Positions 25,716-35,760 of a DNA stretch of 39,393 nt are shown here, piece by piece. The notes under the pieces are model-generated. The model was not told the origin of the DNA and ran no database searches. It saw only the letters and a program-made list of their open reading frames with translations. The translations under genes were made by a program, and so were the position numbers. Every line of letters begins with the position of its first letter. Position 1 is the first letter of the stretch. Origin of the DNA: Rhodanobacter sp. (GTDB lineage: Bacteria > Pseudomonadota > Gammaproteobacteria > Xanthomonadales > Rhodanobacteraceae); assembly GCA_024711345.1 (NCBI GenBank), contig JANJTA010000030.1, positions 1 through 39,393 of the forward strand, given 5' to 3'.

Positions 25716-26440
25716 GCGAACCCCGGCTCATCGCCACCGGCTTGCTGCTCGCCGCGCTGGGGCTCGGCGCATGGTCGCCGCGTGCCCGTGCGGATGGCGC
25801 CACCGGCACCACGCAGTCGCCCGACAGCATCCGCGCGGCGGCCGAGCAGGCAGTGCGCGAGCACTACGCGTTGCCGGGCACCCGGGTAGTGGTCAGCGCT
25901 GCGCCGCTCGACCTGCGCCTGCGCCTGGACGCCTGCCACGAACCGCTGCGCGCGGTGGTGCCCGCCAACGCCGCCAGCTCGTCGCGCCTGACCGTGCCGG
26001 TGCGCTGTCCGCAACCCGGCGGCTGGACCGTGCGCGTGCCGCTGCAACTGCAACTGTTCCGCCAGGTGCTGGTGACCAGCCGGCCGCTGCTGCGCGGCGA
26101 CGGCCTGGGCGCCGCGGACGTGCATGCGGAGGAGCGCGACGTCGCCAGACTCGGCTACGGCTATATCGACAACCTCGCCCAGGTGGCCGGCCGCACGCTG
26201 GCCCGCTCGCTGGCCCAGGGCAGCGTGCTTTCGCCCGGCGCGCGGGGCGGCCGCCGCATGGTGCGCGCCGGCGACCGCGTGGAGATGGTGGCCCGGCTGG
26301 ACGGCATCGAGGTGCGCGCGACCGGCGTGGCGATGGGCAGCGGCGACAACGGCGCCCGCCTGCGCGTGCGCAACGAGAGCTCCGGCAAGGTGGTCGACGC
26401 GATGGTCAGCGCGCCCGGCGTGGTGGTCGCGCTGCCATGA
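25712..26440 (+). CDS. flgA: FlgA, periplasmic P-ring assembly chaperone
   Basis: A 242-residue secreted chaperone needed for FlgI polymerisation into the P ring. It has a Sec signal peptide ([22 protein letters not shown]) and a C-terminal SAF-type domain ([88 protein letters not shown]). The start overlaps the chemoreceptor stop, so both proteins come from one message. No promoter is seen directly before it. Confidence 0.93.
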   Translation: MSEPRLIATGLLLAALGLGAWSPRARADGATGTTQSPDSIRAAAEQAVREHYALPGTRVVVSAAPLDLRLRLDACHEPLRAVVPANAASSSRLTVPVRCPQPGGWTVRVPLQLQLFRQVLVTSRPLLRGDGLGAADVHAEERDVARLGYGYIDNLAQVAGRTLARSLAQGSVLSPGARGGRRMVRAGDRVEMVARLDGIEVRATGVAMGSGDNGARLRVRNESSGKVVDAMVSAPGVVVALP

Positions 26441-26485
26441 ACCCGGCAAACCGACGCCGGCGCGGCTACGCTCGCCATTTGCTCC

Positions 26486-26512
26486 TAAAGTTTCCGCGAC
26501 AACGGCCGATCT
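26486..26512 (+). promoter_or_regulatory. Sigma-28 (FliA) promoter of flgM-flgN
   Basis: The plus strand reads TAAAGTTT, 11 bases, GCCGATCT: a perfect upstream box and 6 of 8 in the downstream box, the best sigma-28 site in the window. It lies 38 bases before the flgM ATG and gives the expected feedback in which FliA drives its own inhibitor. Confidence 0.9.
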
Positions 26513-26549
26513 GACGGTTACAGGGCCACACCCCAGCGAGCACGGACCC

Positions 26550-26873
26550 ATGAATACGACCATTCCCAACAACGGCTTGCCGAAGTTCACGCAGACCACC
26601 GGCAGCGCGGGCAACGGCCAGGCCGCCCCGGCCGGCGGCGCGGCGGATGCGGCCAGCGCCGTGCCCAAGGCCGACGATCAGCTCAAGCTGACCGACTCGG
26701 CCCTTGCGCTGCAGGAAGCTGCCCGCGCCGACGACAGCGCCGTGATCGACGCGGCGCGGGTGGAACGCCTGCGCCAGGCGCTGGCCGACGGCAGCTACAA
26801 GGTCGATGCCGGCCGCATCGCCGACCGCATGCTCGCGCTGGACCAGCAGCTCGGCGGCACGGGCAAGGCATGA
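26550..26873 (+). CDS. flgM: FlgM, anti-sigma-28 factor
   Basis: A 107-residue protein that binds FliA until it is exported through the finished hook. The disordered Gly/Ala/Pro-rich N-terminus and the C-terminal FliA-binding helices (LKLTDSALALQEAARADDSAVIDAARVERLRQALADGSYKVDAGRIADRML) match FlgM. The stop overlaps flgN in an ATGA. Confidence 0.94.
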   Translation: MNTTIPNNGLPKFTQTTGSAGNGQAAPAGGAADAASAVPKADDQLKLTDSALALQEAARADDSAVIDAARVERLRQALADGSYKVDAGRIADRMLALDQQLGGTGKA

Positions 26874-27316
26874 AGCGGTCCCTGCAGCACGAGCTGGACG
26901 ACGCGCTGGCCGCGGTGCTGGGCGACATGCAGCAGGCGGTCGACCGGCTCGCGCAGGTGCTCGAGGCCGAGCGCACGGCGCTGGACGCAGGCGACAGCGA
27001 GGCGCTGGACCAGGCCGGCACGCGCAAGCAGGCGCTGATGCTGCAACTGGAGCAGCTCGATGCCGAGCGCCAGCAACTGGCGGCCGAGCAGCCGGCGGTG
27101 GCGGCCGCGTCGGCGGCCGGCTGGAGCCGCATCGTGCAGCGGCTGCAGTACTGCCACCTGCTCAACCAGCGCAACGGCAGCGTGGTCAGCCAACGGCTGA
27201 GCCAGACGCGCCGGGCGCTGGCCGTGCTGACCGGCCATGCCGGCGAGAACGAACTCTACGGCCGCTCCGGTGAACTGCACGCCAGCCTGCGTTCGCAGGT
27301 GCTGGCAGCGGTATGA
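26870..27316 (+). CDS. flgN: FlgN, export chaperone for FlgK and FlgL
   Basis: A 148-residue helical protein (LQHELDDALAAVLGDMQQAVDRLAQVLEAERTALDAGDSEALDQAGTRKQALM) of the FlgN type, ending with a conserved-looking YGRSGEL. It keeps the junction proteins soluble before export. It starts inside the flgM stop and the two are co-expressed. Confidence 0.88.
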   Translation: MKRSLQHELDDALAAVLGDMQQAVDRLAQVLEAERTALDAGDSEALDQAGTRKQALMLQLEQLDAERQQLAAEQPAVAAASAAGWSRIVQRLQYCHLLNQRNGSVVSQRLSQTRRALAVLTGHAGENELYGRSGELHASLRSQVLAAV

Positions 27317-27420
27317 CCTCGCGATGAGAGACCACGTCCCCGGCGGTTCGCGCCAACGATCCCCCCGCTGACGGCGACGCCGCCCCCCGGCACGCCCAGC
27401 GCCAACCACGACGACCGATC

Positions 27421-28704
27421 ATGAGCCAACCCAACGCTTCCTCCGCTGCCTCCCCCTCCATCGGCACGCCGGGTCGCGAGGGCTTGCCGACTTCGGTGCC
27501 GCTGCCGGTGCTGCGCGTGCCCATGCTCGACCGCGAGCGCCAGCTGTTCGCCTACGAGATCGTGTTCCACCGCGAGCCGGGCGATGAACAGACCTTGCTG
27601 CAATGCGTGCTGTCGACCATCACCGACGGCGCGCTGACGCGGCTGGTGCGCGGCAACCGTGCGTTCCTCAACATGCCGGCCGAGCTGCTGCCGGAAGATG
27701 CCGACGTGCTGCTGCACCAGCCGCGCCTCGGCGTGGTGCTGCAGCCGCACGTGGCCGACGATGCGCCGCTGATGAAGCGCCTGCAGCAGATGGCGCAACG
27801 CGGTTGCCAGTTCATGCTGGACGTGACCGGCGCCGACCTGCAAAGCAGCCTGCCGCTCGAGACGCTGCTGCAGATGGTGCAGCTGGTGCGGCTGGACGCC
27901 AGCTACCTGGCGCCCGAGCGGCTGAAGGAACATGCCGAGCACCTGCGCCTGCGGGGCATCCAGGTGGTGGCCGGCCAGGTCAACGATCACCCCACTTACG
28001 AACGCTGTCTCGAACTGCCGCTGGAAGCGATCCAGGGGCGCTACCTGCTGATCCCGCAACCGGTGGCGGTGCCGGTGCTCACCGCCAACCGGCTGAGCAT
28101 GCTGCGGCTGATGCGCGTGCTGCAGGAAAGCAATCCCGGTCCGGTCGAGCTGGGCAACATCATCCGCGACGACGCAGTGCTCAGCTACAAGCTGCTCAGC
28201 TGCGTCAACTCGGCCTACTTCGCGTTGCCGCGGCAACTGAAGTCGGTGCAGCAGGCGGCGATCTTCTTCGGCGTCACGCGCATGCGCAACTGGATCGACA
28301 CCATGGCCATGTGCAGCATGGACGACCGCCCGCCGGAACTGCTGCGCGCTGCGCTGATCCGCGCGCACATGTGCGAAAAGCTGGCCACCGGCATGCCCAA
28401 CGGCTACCCGGAGATGGCCTTCACCGTGGGCCTGTTCTCGCTGCTCGACACCTTGATGTGCGCGCCGATGGAGTTCCTGCTGACCCACCTGCGCCTGGTG
28501 CCGGAGATCAGCGATGCGCTGACCGGCCGCGGCGGCCCGTTCGCGCCGCTGTTGCAGCAGATCCTTGCCTGGGAAGCCGGCAAGCTGACCAGCGAACACG
28601 CGGTGCCGCAGCGCATCCAGCGCATGGCCACGATCTACCTGGGCGCCACGCAATGGGCCGATCAGGTGTTCGCCTCGGCCGGCGGCAAGTCGGCGGCCAC
28701 CTGA
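27421..28704 (+). CDS. EAL-HDOD domain protein (YuxH type)
   Basis: A 427-residue cytoplasmic protein. Residues about 30-205 are a degenerate EAL domain (LFAYEIVFHRE in place of the ExLxR signature; FLNMPAELL; VQLVRLDASYL; VVAGQVND), so phosphodiesterase activity is unlikely. Residues about 210-400 are an HDOD domain (LMRVLQESNPGPVELGNIIRDDAVLSYKLLSCVNSAYFALPRQLKSVQQAAIFFGVTRMRNW). Family members often act in c-di-GMP or chemotaxis signalling without catalysis. It starts 104 bases after flgN with no recognised flagellar promoter between, and only a weak ribosome site. Confidence 0.88.
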   Translation: MSQPNASSAASPSIGTPGREGLPTSVPLPVLRVPMLDRERQLFAYEIVFHREPGDEQTLLQCVLSTITDGALTRLVRGNRAFLNMPAELLPEDADVLLHQPRLGVVLQPHVADDAPLMKRLQQMAQRGCQFMLDVTGADLQSSLPLETLLQMVQLVRLDASYLAPERLKEHAEHLRLRGIQVVAGQVNDHPTYERCLELPLEAIQGRYLLIPQPVAVPVLTANRLSMLRLMRVLQESNPGPVELGNIIRDDAVLSYKLLSCVNSAYFALPRQLKSVQQAAIFFGVTRMRNWIDTMAMCSMDDRPPELLRAALIRAHMCEKLATGMPNGYPEMAFTVGLFSLLDTLMCAPMEFLLTHLRLVPEISDALTGRGGPFAPLLQQILAWEAGKLTSEHAVPQRIQRMATIYLGATQWADQVFASAGGKSAAT

Positions 28705-28738
28705 GGGAAGACGCGAAGCCCGTTGCCCGCGCGCGCGT

Positions 28739-29776
28739 TCAATGCGCGGCGCGGTGCAGTTGCCAGCCGGTGAGCAGCAGGCCGCACAGCGCCAGCGCCA
28801 GCCAGCCGAGCAGGTTGCCCGTATCGTTGCCGAGCCAGAGCACGCCGGCCACGATGCCCACGGTCAGCGCCGCCAGGCCCAGCGCCAGCAGCGGCTCGCG
28901 CCGGTTGCGCTGCACCGCGAGCAGCACGAACGCCCCCAGCGACGCCAGCAACACCGCCAGGATCCGCCAGCTGGTCACGAACTCCGGCGGCACCGGCAGA
29001 TCCGGAAAGATGTCCAGCACCGGCACGTCGCCGACCTGCACCACGTAGCCCTTGCCGTCGGCGGCGTCGGTGGCTGCCACCAGCCGGTCGCCGTCCACGC
29101 GCCCGACCACGGTCAGCTGCTGCAGCGGTACCTCGTTCCAGCTCACCCGCACGTCGCCCAGCCGCGGGTCGCCCGGCCGCGTGCTGCTCACCAGGTAGTC
29201 CTGGTAGCGGCTGAAGCTGGCCGCCAGGTTCGCCGGCAGTGCACCGGGGTCCGGCGCGACCCGCTGCGTGCCCGGTATCGCATGCAGCAGCACGGGTCCC
29301 AGCTCGAACCCGCCCAGCCGCACCAGGCCGGCGTCGAACTGCTTGCCGCTGAGCGGGAAGCTGGCCGGATTCGCATGGCCCCGCGGCTCCGCGAAATGGC
29401 TGGCGTCGAGCAGATGGTCGACCCAGTCCAGTTCGTAGTGCACATTGCTGCCCAGGCGCACCTCGCGCCACTGGAACATCTCCACATGGCGCACCAGCAC
29501 CGGCGTATTCACCCGCAGGTTGAAATCCGGATCGCGCGGCGCCTCCACCACCGTCGGCGTACCGGTCACGCGGGCCATCGCGCCGTGCTGAGCGCCGGCC
29601 GGCGGCGAATTGGTGCCGAGGTCGATCACCTCGCCGCCGTGCAGGCCGGCGACCGCGCGGTAGTTCAGCAGGCTGCGTTCGGTGGTCGCCGCCAGGCCAA
29701 TGCCAGCCAGCAGCAGCAGCGCGCCGAGGACCTTCCATGCCAGTCCCGCCAGCGAGCCCACCCTGCCCCTTTTCAT
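28739..29776 (-). CDS. TMEM43/LUMA-family membrane protein
   Basis: A 345-residue protein with one N-terminal membrane segment (WKVLGALLLLAGIGLA), a large non-membrane region, and three closely spaced C-terminal segments (SWRILAVLLASLGAFVLLAV; LLALGLAALTVGIVAGVLWL; LLGWLALALCGLLLTGW). This arrangement and the EMFQWRE segment match the TMEM43 family, whose bacterial role is unknown. The ATG shares one base with the upstream hydrolase stop (TGATG), so the two are co-translated. Confidence 0.85.
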   Translation of the reverse strand: MKRGRVGSLAGLAWKVLGALLLLAGIGLAATTERSLLNYRAVAGLHGGEVIDLGTNSPPAGAQHGAMARVTGTPTVVEAPRDPDFNLRVNTPVLVRHVEMFQWREVRLGSNVHYELDWVDHLLDASHFAEPRGHANPASFPLSGKQFDAGLVRLGGFELGPVLLHAIPGTQRVAPDPGALPANLAASFSRYQDYLVSSTRPGDPRLGDVRVSWNEVPLQQLTVVGRVDGDRLVAATDAADGKGYVVQVGDVPVLDIFPDLPVPPEFVTSWRILAVLLASLGAFVLLAVQRNRREPLLALGLAALTVGIVAGVLWLGNDTGNLLGWLALALCGLLLTGWQLHRAAH

Positions 29777-30648
29777 CAGCCCGCTCCTGCCTGGCGCAAC
29801 GGCGGCATGCCGTGCAGCACGCGCTGCTCGTCGGCGGTACCGAAGCGGCCGCGTCCGTCGCGGGTCACCCGCGCCAGCGCGCAGTCGTGGTCATGGGTGA
29901 AGAACAGCTGCACGCCACGCGCCAGCTTGTCCTCCAGGAACACGCGCTTCTCGTCGATCAGTTTCTCCGGGAAACGGTCGTAGCCCATGGTGATCGGCAG
30001 GTGCACCCAGTAGCGGCCGGGAATCAGGTCGGCGCAGAACACCACGCCGCCGACCTCGGCGAGCATCAGGCCGGGCGTATGGCCGTCCGAAAAGAACAGG
30101 CGCACCGACTCGCCCAGCGTCCGCGAATACTCGCCATCGACCAGCTCCAGCCGGCCGCTGGCTTCGAGCAGCGGCGGCAGCTCGGGCACGAACGAGGCGC
30201 GGTCACGCGGATGCGGCTGCAGCGCGCGGCGCCAGTGCTGCGCACCCACCACGAAGCGCGCGTTCGGGAACAGCAGCCGCGGCGGCTGGCCCTCCTGCCA
30301 TGCCGCCAGCAAGCCGCCGGCATGGTCGAAGTGCAGGTGCGACAGCACCACCACGTCGATGTCCTCGTGACCGAGCCCGGCCTCGGCCAGCGAATCCAGC
30401 AGCACGTGGCGATCCTCCACCACGCCGTAGCGCTCGCGCAGCGCCGGCTCGAAGAACGCGCCGATGCCGGTCTCGAACAGCACGTTGCGCCCGTCCAGAT
30501 CCTTCGCCAGCAGGCAGCGGCAGGCCAGCGGAATGCGGTTCTCGGCATCCGGCGCGATCCAGCGCGACCACAGCGCTTTGGGCGCATTGCCGAACATGGC
30601 GCCGCCATCCAGCTGCTGTGAATTACCGAGCAGGGACCAGAGTTCCAT
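29776..30648 (-). CDS. MBL-fold metallo-hydrolase
   Basis: A 290-residue hydrolase with the metal-binding motif HLHFDHAG at residues 104-111, a later His in SDGHTPG and an Asp in VFCADLIPG, and a final FTHDHD. Lactonases and glyoxalase-like enzymes share this fold; substrate cannot be read from the sequence. There is no Shine-Dalgarno before the ATG at 30648; instead the stop of a 51-codon leader precedes it by one base (TGATATG), suggesting translation by re-initiation. Confidence 0.9.
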   Translation of the reverse strand: MELWSLLGNSQQLDGGAMFGNAPKALWSRWIAPDAENRIPLACRCLLAKDLDGRNVLFETGIGAFFEPALRERYGVVEDRHVLLDSLAEAGLGHEDIDVVVLSHLHFDHAGGLLAAWQEGQPPRLLFPNARFVVGAQHWRRALQPHPRDRASFVPELPPLLEASGRLELVDGEYSRTLGESVRLFFSDGHTPGLMLAEVGGVVFCADLIPGRYWVHLPITMGYDRFPEKLIDEKRVFLEDKLARGVQLFFTHDHDCALARVTRDGRGRFGTADEQRVLHGMPPLRQAGAG

Positions 30649-30649
30649 A

Positions 30650-30805
30650 TCAAATATCCCGCGTTGCCGACGGATTCGCCGGGAGCGAATCCGGACGCCG
30701 CAGGCGGCCCTGCGCGCAGCGCAGAGTGAGGCCCACGGATGGGCCGAACCACATGGCGCCGCCGTCCGGTTGCGGCGAGTTGCCCAGTAGCGAGGACAGT
30801 TCCAT
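30650..30805 (-). pseudogene. 51-codon leader frame: degenerate duplicate of the MBL hydrolase start
   Basis: The frame begins [18 protein letters not shown], identical at 15 of 18 positions to the start of the downstream hydrolase ([18 protein letters not shown]), then diverges into a palindrome-rich stretch and stops at 30650. AAGG lies 7 bases before its ATG. DNA identity in the duplicated part is only moderate, so the duplication is not recent. Most likely it is the remnant of a tandem paralogue lost by deletion or insertion of a repeat. It may now serve as a leader for the hydrolase gene. Confidence 0.65.
30671..30745. repeat. Palindrome-rich insert between the two hydrolase starts
   Basis: This stretch contains a perfect 9-base stem (CGGATTCGC around a 5-base loop, 30671-30693) and a second palindrome GGCCCA-CGGA-TGGGCC (30730-30745), with GC-rich inverted pieces between them. 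It looks like a small dispersed palindromic element distinct from the two families in the flagellar locus. No second copy is visible in this window. Confidence 0.45.
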
Positions 30806-30814
30806 GCGCCGGCC

Positions 30815-32539
30815 TTACTGCACCTTGCCCAGGCCGGACGGCCGGCGCGGGTCGCTGGCGGCGTCGAGCTTGTTGGCCTGGCGGTCCCAGGTCACCACGT
30901 TCATGAAGCCCCACGATTCGCGCGGCTTCAGCGTGTAGCCCATCCTGGTCAGCGCCTCGCTGGTGGCCGCGTCGAAGGTGCCCTCCTCCACGTTCACCAC
31001 GTCCGGCAGGTACTGGTGGTGGAAGCGCTTGTGCGCGGCGATCTGCTGCGCGCTCTCGCCGTCGATGAAATGCAGGATGCCTTCCAGCACCTGGGTGATG
31101 ATGGTCGAGCCGCCGGGCGAGCCGATCACCGCGGTACGCTCGGGGCCGATCACGATGCTGGGCGACATTGACGACAGCATGCGCTTGCCGCCCTTCGGCG
31201 CGTTCGCCGTGCTGCCGAGCAGGCCGTACACGTTCGGCTTGTTCGGCACCAGCGCGAAATCGTCCATCTCGTCGTTGAGCAGCACGCCGGTACCGGCCGC
31301 GACGAAGCCCGAGCCCATCGTGTAGTTCACCGTGGAAGTCACCGCGGCCATGTTGCCATCGGCGTCGATGATCGAGAAATGGGTGGTGTGCATGCCCGGC
31401 TCGGGCGCCTCGGCGCGCGGCAGCATCGACGACGGCGTGGCCTTGTCGGGCAGGATGCCCTGGCGCAGGCCGGCGGCGTAGTACGGCGACAGCAGCATGT
31501 CCAGCGGCATCCGCACGAAGTCCGGGTCGCCCAGGTAGTCGTTGTGGTCGCGGAACGCGCGGCGCATCGCCTCGATGATGTAGTGCGCGCGGGTGGCGGC
31601 ATCCATCTTCGTCAGGTCGTAGCCGGACAGGATGTTGAGGATCTCGGCGATCGCCACGCCGCCGGAGGACGGCGGCGGCGCGGTGACGATGCGGTAGCCG
31701 CGGTAGTCCACGCTGATCGGCGTGCGCTCCTTGGCTTGGTAATTGGCCAGGTCGGCCAGCGTCCAGTTGCCGCCGGCCGCGCGCACCGCCTCGACCAGCT
31801 TCTGCGCGGTCTCCCCGCGGTAGAAGCCGTCGTGGCCGTGCGCGGCGAGCAGTTCCAGCGTGCGCGCCTGGTCCGGATCGCGCCAGATCGTGCCCTCTGC
31901 CGGCGGCTTGCCGCCCGGCAGGTACTTGGCGGCCGATGCCGGCCAGCGCTCGAGCACCTTCTGCGTGCCGGCAATCGCGCCGCGCAGGCGCTCGTCCGGC
32001 TGGAAGCCGTCGCGCGCGATGCGGATCGCCGGCGCCAGCGACTGCGCCAGCGGCAGCCGTCCGTAGCGGCTGGACAGCAGCGCCAGCCCGGCCGGCTGGC
32101 CGGGAATGCCGGCCGACAGCGGCCCGCGCAGCGCGGCGTCGCGGTTCGGACTGCCGTCCGGGTTGAGGTAATCCTTCGGGTTCACCGCGGCCGGGGCGGT
32201 CTCGCGCGCGTCGATGAACACGTCGCGGCCGTCCTTCGCCAAGTGCAGCACGGCCATGAAGCCGCCGCCGGTGCCGGAGCTTTCCGGCTCCACGACCGAC
32301 AGCGTGGAGGCCACCGCCACCGCCGCATCGAACGCGTTGCCGCCCTTGGCCAGCACCTCGAGGCCGGCTTCGGTGGCATGGAAGTTCGCGCTGGCGACGG
32401 CCGCGTGACCGGGGCGCAGCGGCGCGGCGTGGGGCGAGGCGGCCGGGACCGCCTTCGGCGCGCCGTCGGCGGCGAACGCGCTGCCGACGGCCAGCAGCAG
32501 GCCGAGGGCGAGTACGCGCCAGTTCACGGAAAACCTCAT
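30815..32539 (-). CDS. ggt: Gamma-glutamyltransferase
   Basis: A 574-residue periplasmic enzyme that cleaves glutathione and transfers the gamma-glutamyl group. It has a signal peptide ([15 protein letters not shown]), the large-subunit start ([39 protein letters not shown]) and the autoprocessing site: Thr385 of [13 protein letters not shown] would become the nucleophile at the start of the small subunit. The oxyanion region [12 protein letters not shown] and PGGSTII are intact. It overlaps the ferredoxin stop (ATGA). Confidence 0.96.
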   Translation of the reverse strand: MRFSVNWRVLALGLLLAVGSAFAADGAPKAVPAASPHAAPLRPGHAAVASANFHATEAGLEVLAKGGNAFDAAVAVASTLSVVEPESSGTGGGFMAVLHLAKDGRDVFIDARETAPAAVNPKDYLNPDGSPNRDAALRGPLSAGIPGQPAGLALLSSRYGRLPLAQSLAPAIRIARDGFQPDERLRGAIAGTQKVLERWPASAAKYLPGGKPPAEGTIWRDPDQARTLELLAAHGHDGFYRGETAQKLVEAVRAAGGNWTLADLANYQAKERTPISVDYRGYRIVTAPPPSSGGVAIAEILNILSGYDLTKMDAATRAHYIIEAMRRAFRDHNDYLGDPDFVRMPLDMLLSPYYAAGLRQGILPDKATPSSMLPRAEAPEPGMHTTHFSIIDADGNMAAVTSTVNYTMGSGFVAAGTGVLLNDEMDDFALVPNKPNVYGLLGSTANAPKGGKRMLSSMSPSIVIGPERTAVIGSPGGSTIITQVLEGILHFIDGESAQQIAAHKRFHHQYLPDVVNVEEGTFDAATSEALTRMGYTLKPRESWGFMNVVTWDRQANKLDAASDPRRPSGLGKVQ

Positions 32540-32796
32540 GCCGCGGACTCCTTCGCCATCAGCTGGCGATATTTGAGTTCAAGCTGCTCGCGCGATTCGG
32601 CATGGTCGGGATCGCTGATGATGCATTCGACCGGGCACACCGCCACGCATTGCGGTTCGTCATGATGACCGATGCACTCGGTGCACAACGCGGGGTCGAT
32701 CACGTAAAACTCCTCGCCCAGCGAAATCGCCTTGTTCGGGCAGGCCGGTTCGCAGACGTCGCAGTTGACGCAGGTGTCGAGGATCTTCAGGGACAT
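32536..32796 (-). CDS. YfhL-type 2[4Fe-4S] ferredoxin
   Basis: An 86-residue ferredoxin. The first cluster motif is CVNCDVCEPACP and the second CTECIGHHDEPQCVAVCP, with the longer inter-cysteine insertion typical of YfhL and Allochromatium-type ferredoxins. I start at 32796 (MSLKILDTCVNC), where family members begin; the longer frame to 32853 adds an unlikely Arg/Pro stretch. The order coaD - ferredoxin - ggt is also found in pseudomonads. Confidence 0.93.
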   Translation of the reverse strand: MSLKILDTCVNCDVCEPACPNKAISLGEEFYVIDPALCTECIGHHDEPQCVAVCPVECIISDPDHAESREQLELKYRQLMAKESAA

Positions 32797-32875
32797 GGGA
32801 GCGGAGCTACGGCGGACGCAGGGAACGGGAAGGAGGCCAGCGCGCCGGCTCACCTTCCCGCACCCCGCGGCGTGC

Positions 32876-33950
<1,075 letters not shown>

Positions 33951-34532
33951 CTAGCTTAACGGAAGCGCGCGCCGATAGAGCGCAAAGCGCACCTCGCCGG
34001 CGTGGCCCTCGCGATGCAACTGCCAGTTCGACGGCAGCGCCGGGGCCTGGCCGCGCGGCGACTCCACGTAGATCCAGCCCCGCTCGGCCAGCCAGCCGCC
34101 CTGTTCCAGCTGGCACGCCAGCGCCGGCCACAGCGCCAGCGCAAACGGCGGGTCGAGGAAGACCAGGTCATACGCCTGCGCCGTGGCGCGCAGGAACGCC
34201 TGCGCCTCCAGCATCGCCACCTGGCCCCCGGCGGCCTTGAGCCGCGCCAGGTTCGCGCGCAGCGCCTGCGCCGCCTGCGCGTCACGCTCGACGAACTGCA
34301 CGCTGGCCGCGCCGCGCGACAGCGCCTCGATGCCGAGCGCGCCGGTGCCGGCGCACAGATCCAGGCAACGCGCGCCGTCGAGCACCGGTGCCAGCCAGTT
34401 AAACAGGGTCTCGCGTACCCGCTCGGGAGTGGGCCGCAGGCCGGGCAGTTCCGGCACCTCCAGCCGCGAATTGCGCAGGCTGCCGCCGATGATGCGGATG
34501 CGCCCCGACGCAGCCCGGCGCGCGCCGCTCAT
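33951..34532 (-). CDS. rsmD: RsmD, 16S rRNA m2G966 methyltransferase
   Basis: A 193-residue methyltransferase that modifies G966 of 16S rRNA. It shows IRIIGGSLRNSRLEVPELPGLRPTPERVRETLFNWL, the SAM motif DLCAGTGALGIEALSRGA and the catalytic DPPF. It lies 27 bases before coaD and is divergent from ftsY, the usual order in gammaproteobacteria. Confidence 0.96.
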   Translation of the reverse strand: MSGARRAASGRIRIIGGSLRNSRLEVPELPGLRPTPERVRETLFNWLAPVLDGARCLDLCAGTGALGIEALSRGAASVQFVERDAQAAQALRANLARLKAAGGQVAMLEAQAFLRATAQAYDLVFLDPPFALALWPALACQLEQGGWLAERGWIYVESPRGQAPALPSNWQLHREGHAGEVRFALYRRALPLS

Positions 34533-34606
34533 GCCGCCGCGCCCTCAGCGGCCAGTACAGGTTGGAGTGTTAGCATGCCGGCCATTGTCTTTGAATCACC
34601 GCCGCG

Positions 34607-35737
34607 ATGCTCAAGTTCTGGAAGAAAAAGCCCACCGACGCGGGGGCCGCCGACAAGCCGGCGGAGCACGCCGCCGTTGCGCCGGAAAGCGGCGACGGCG
34701 TGCTGCACGAGGCGCTGGCCGAAATCGCCGCGCCGGCGGACACCCGGCCCGAAACCGAGCGTTTCGTGGCGCCGGCCGCCGAGGCCGCCGAAGCGGCGGC
34801 GCCGGGCCGGCGCAGCTGGCGCGAGCGGCTGGCCGGCAGCGGTTTCGCGCGCAGCCTGGGCTCGCTGTTCGTGCGCCATCCGAAGCTCGACGACGACCTG
34901 CTCGACGAGCTGGAAACCGCCCTGATTACCGCCGACGTGGGCATCGAGGCCAGCACCGAGCTGGTCGAGAGCCTGCGCAAGCGCATGCACAAGCGCGAGT
35001 TCGCCGACGCGCCGGCGCTGCTGGCCGCGCTGCGCCAGGCGCTGCTGGCCCTGCTCAAGCCGGTCGAGCAGCCACTGCAGGTGGACGGCCGCAAGCCGTT
35101 CGTGGTGCTGGTGGTCGGCATCAACGGCGCCGGCAAGACCACCACCATCGGCAAGCTGGCGCGCCGCTGGCGCGACGAGCAGCGCGCGGTGATGCTGGCC
35201 GCCGGCGACACCTTCCGCGCCGCCGCGGTCGAGCAGCTGAAGACCTGGGGCGAGCGCAACGCGGTGCCGGTGATCTCGCAGGGCCAGGACGCCGACGCCG
35301 CCAGCGTGATCTTCGACGCGCTGCAGGCCGCGCGCTCGCGCGGCGCCGACGTGCTGATCGCCGACACCGCCGGGCGCCTGCACACCCAGGGCGGACTGAT
35401 GGACGAACTGTCCAAGATCGCCCGCGTGCTGAAGAAGCTCGATGCCGATGCGCCGCACGAGGTGCTGATGGTGATCGACGGCACCACCGGCCAGAACGCG
35501 GTCAGCCAGGTGCGCCAGTTCCGCCAGATCGTCGGCGTCACCGGGCTGGTGGTGACCAAGCTCGACGGCACCGCCAAGGGCGGCGTGGTGTTCGCGCTGG
35601 CGCGCGAGTTCGGCCTGCCGATCCGCTTCGTGGGCCTGGGCGAAAGCGCCACCGACCTGCGCCCGTTCGAGGCTGCGGCGTTCGTCGACGGCCTGCTGCC
35701 GGCCAGCCTCGGCGGCGGGGCGCAGGGCCATGACTGA
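34607..35737 (+). CDS. ftsY: FtsY, signal recognition particle receptor
   Basis: A 376-residue SRP GTPase that docks ribosome-nascent chains at the membrane. The N-terminal acidic/Ala-rich A region is short (about 70 residues). The NG domain follows, with P-loop GINGAGKTTT at 171-180, GDTFRAAAVEQL, DTAGR and TKLDGTAKGG. Length is typical for xanthomonads. It is transcribed away from rsmD across a 74-base gap in which I find no convincing promoter. Confidence 0.97.
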   Translation: MLKFWKKKPTDAGAADKPAEHAAVAPESGDGVLHEALAEIAAPADTRPETERFVAPAAEAAEAAAPGRRSWRERLAGSGFARSLGSLFVRHPKLDDDLLDELETALITADVGIEASTELVESLRKRMHKREFADAPALLAALRQALLALLKPVEQPLQVDGRKPFVVLVVGINGAGKTTTIGKLARRWRDEQRAVMLAAGDTFRAAAVEQLKTWGERNAVPVISQGQDADAASVIFDALQAARSRGADVLIADTAGRLHTQGGLMDELSKIARVLKKLDADAPHEVLMVIDGTTGQNAVSQVRQFRQIVGVTGLVVTKLDGTAKGGVVFALAREFGLPIRFVGLGESATDLRPFEAAAFVDGLLPASLGGGAQGHD

Positions 35738-35760
35738 ACCGCGCCGGCGAGGCTGAGCGC

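Noticed and set aside
23105..26668. A 1187-codon minus-strand frame opposite cheV-flgA
   Set aside because: It overlaps four recognised genes in other frames, is rich in Arg/Ala/Ser and has no recognisable motif.
28705..28738. Bidirectional terminator between the EAL-HDOD gene and the convergent TMEM43-like gene
   Set aside because: Only imperfect GC-rich pairing with no T-run on either strand.
34533..34606. Sigma-70 promoter for ftsY in the rsmD-ftsY gap
   Set aside because: TTGGAG with a 17-base spacer is followed by TTGTCT, too far from consensus to call.
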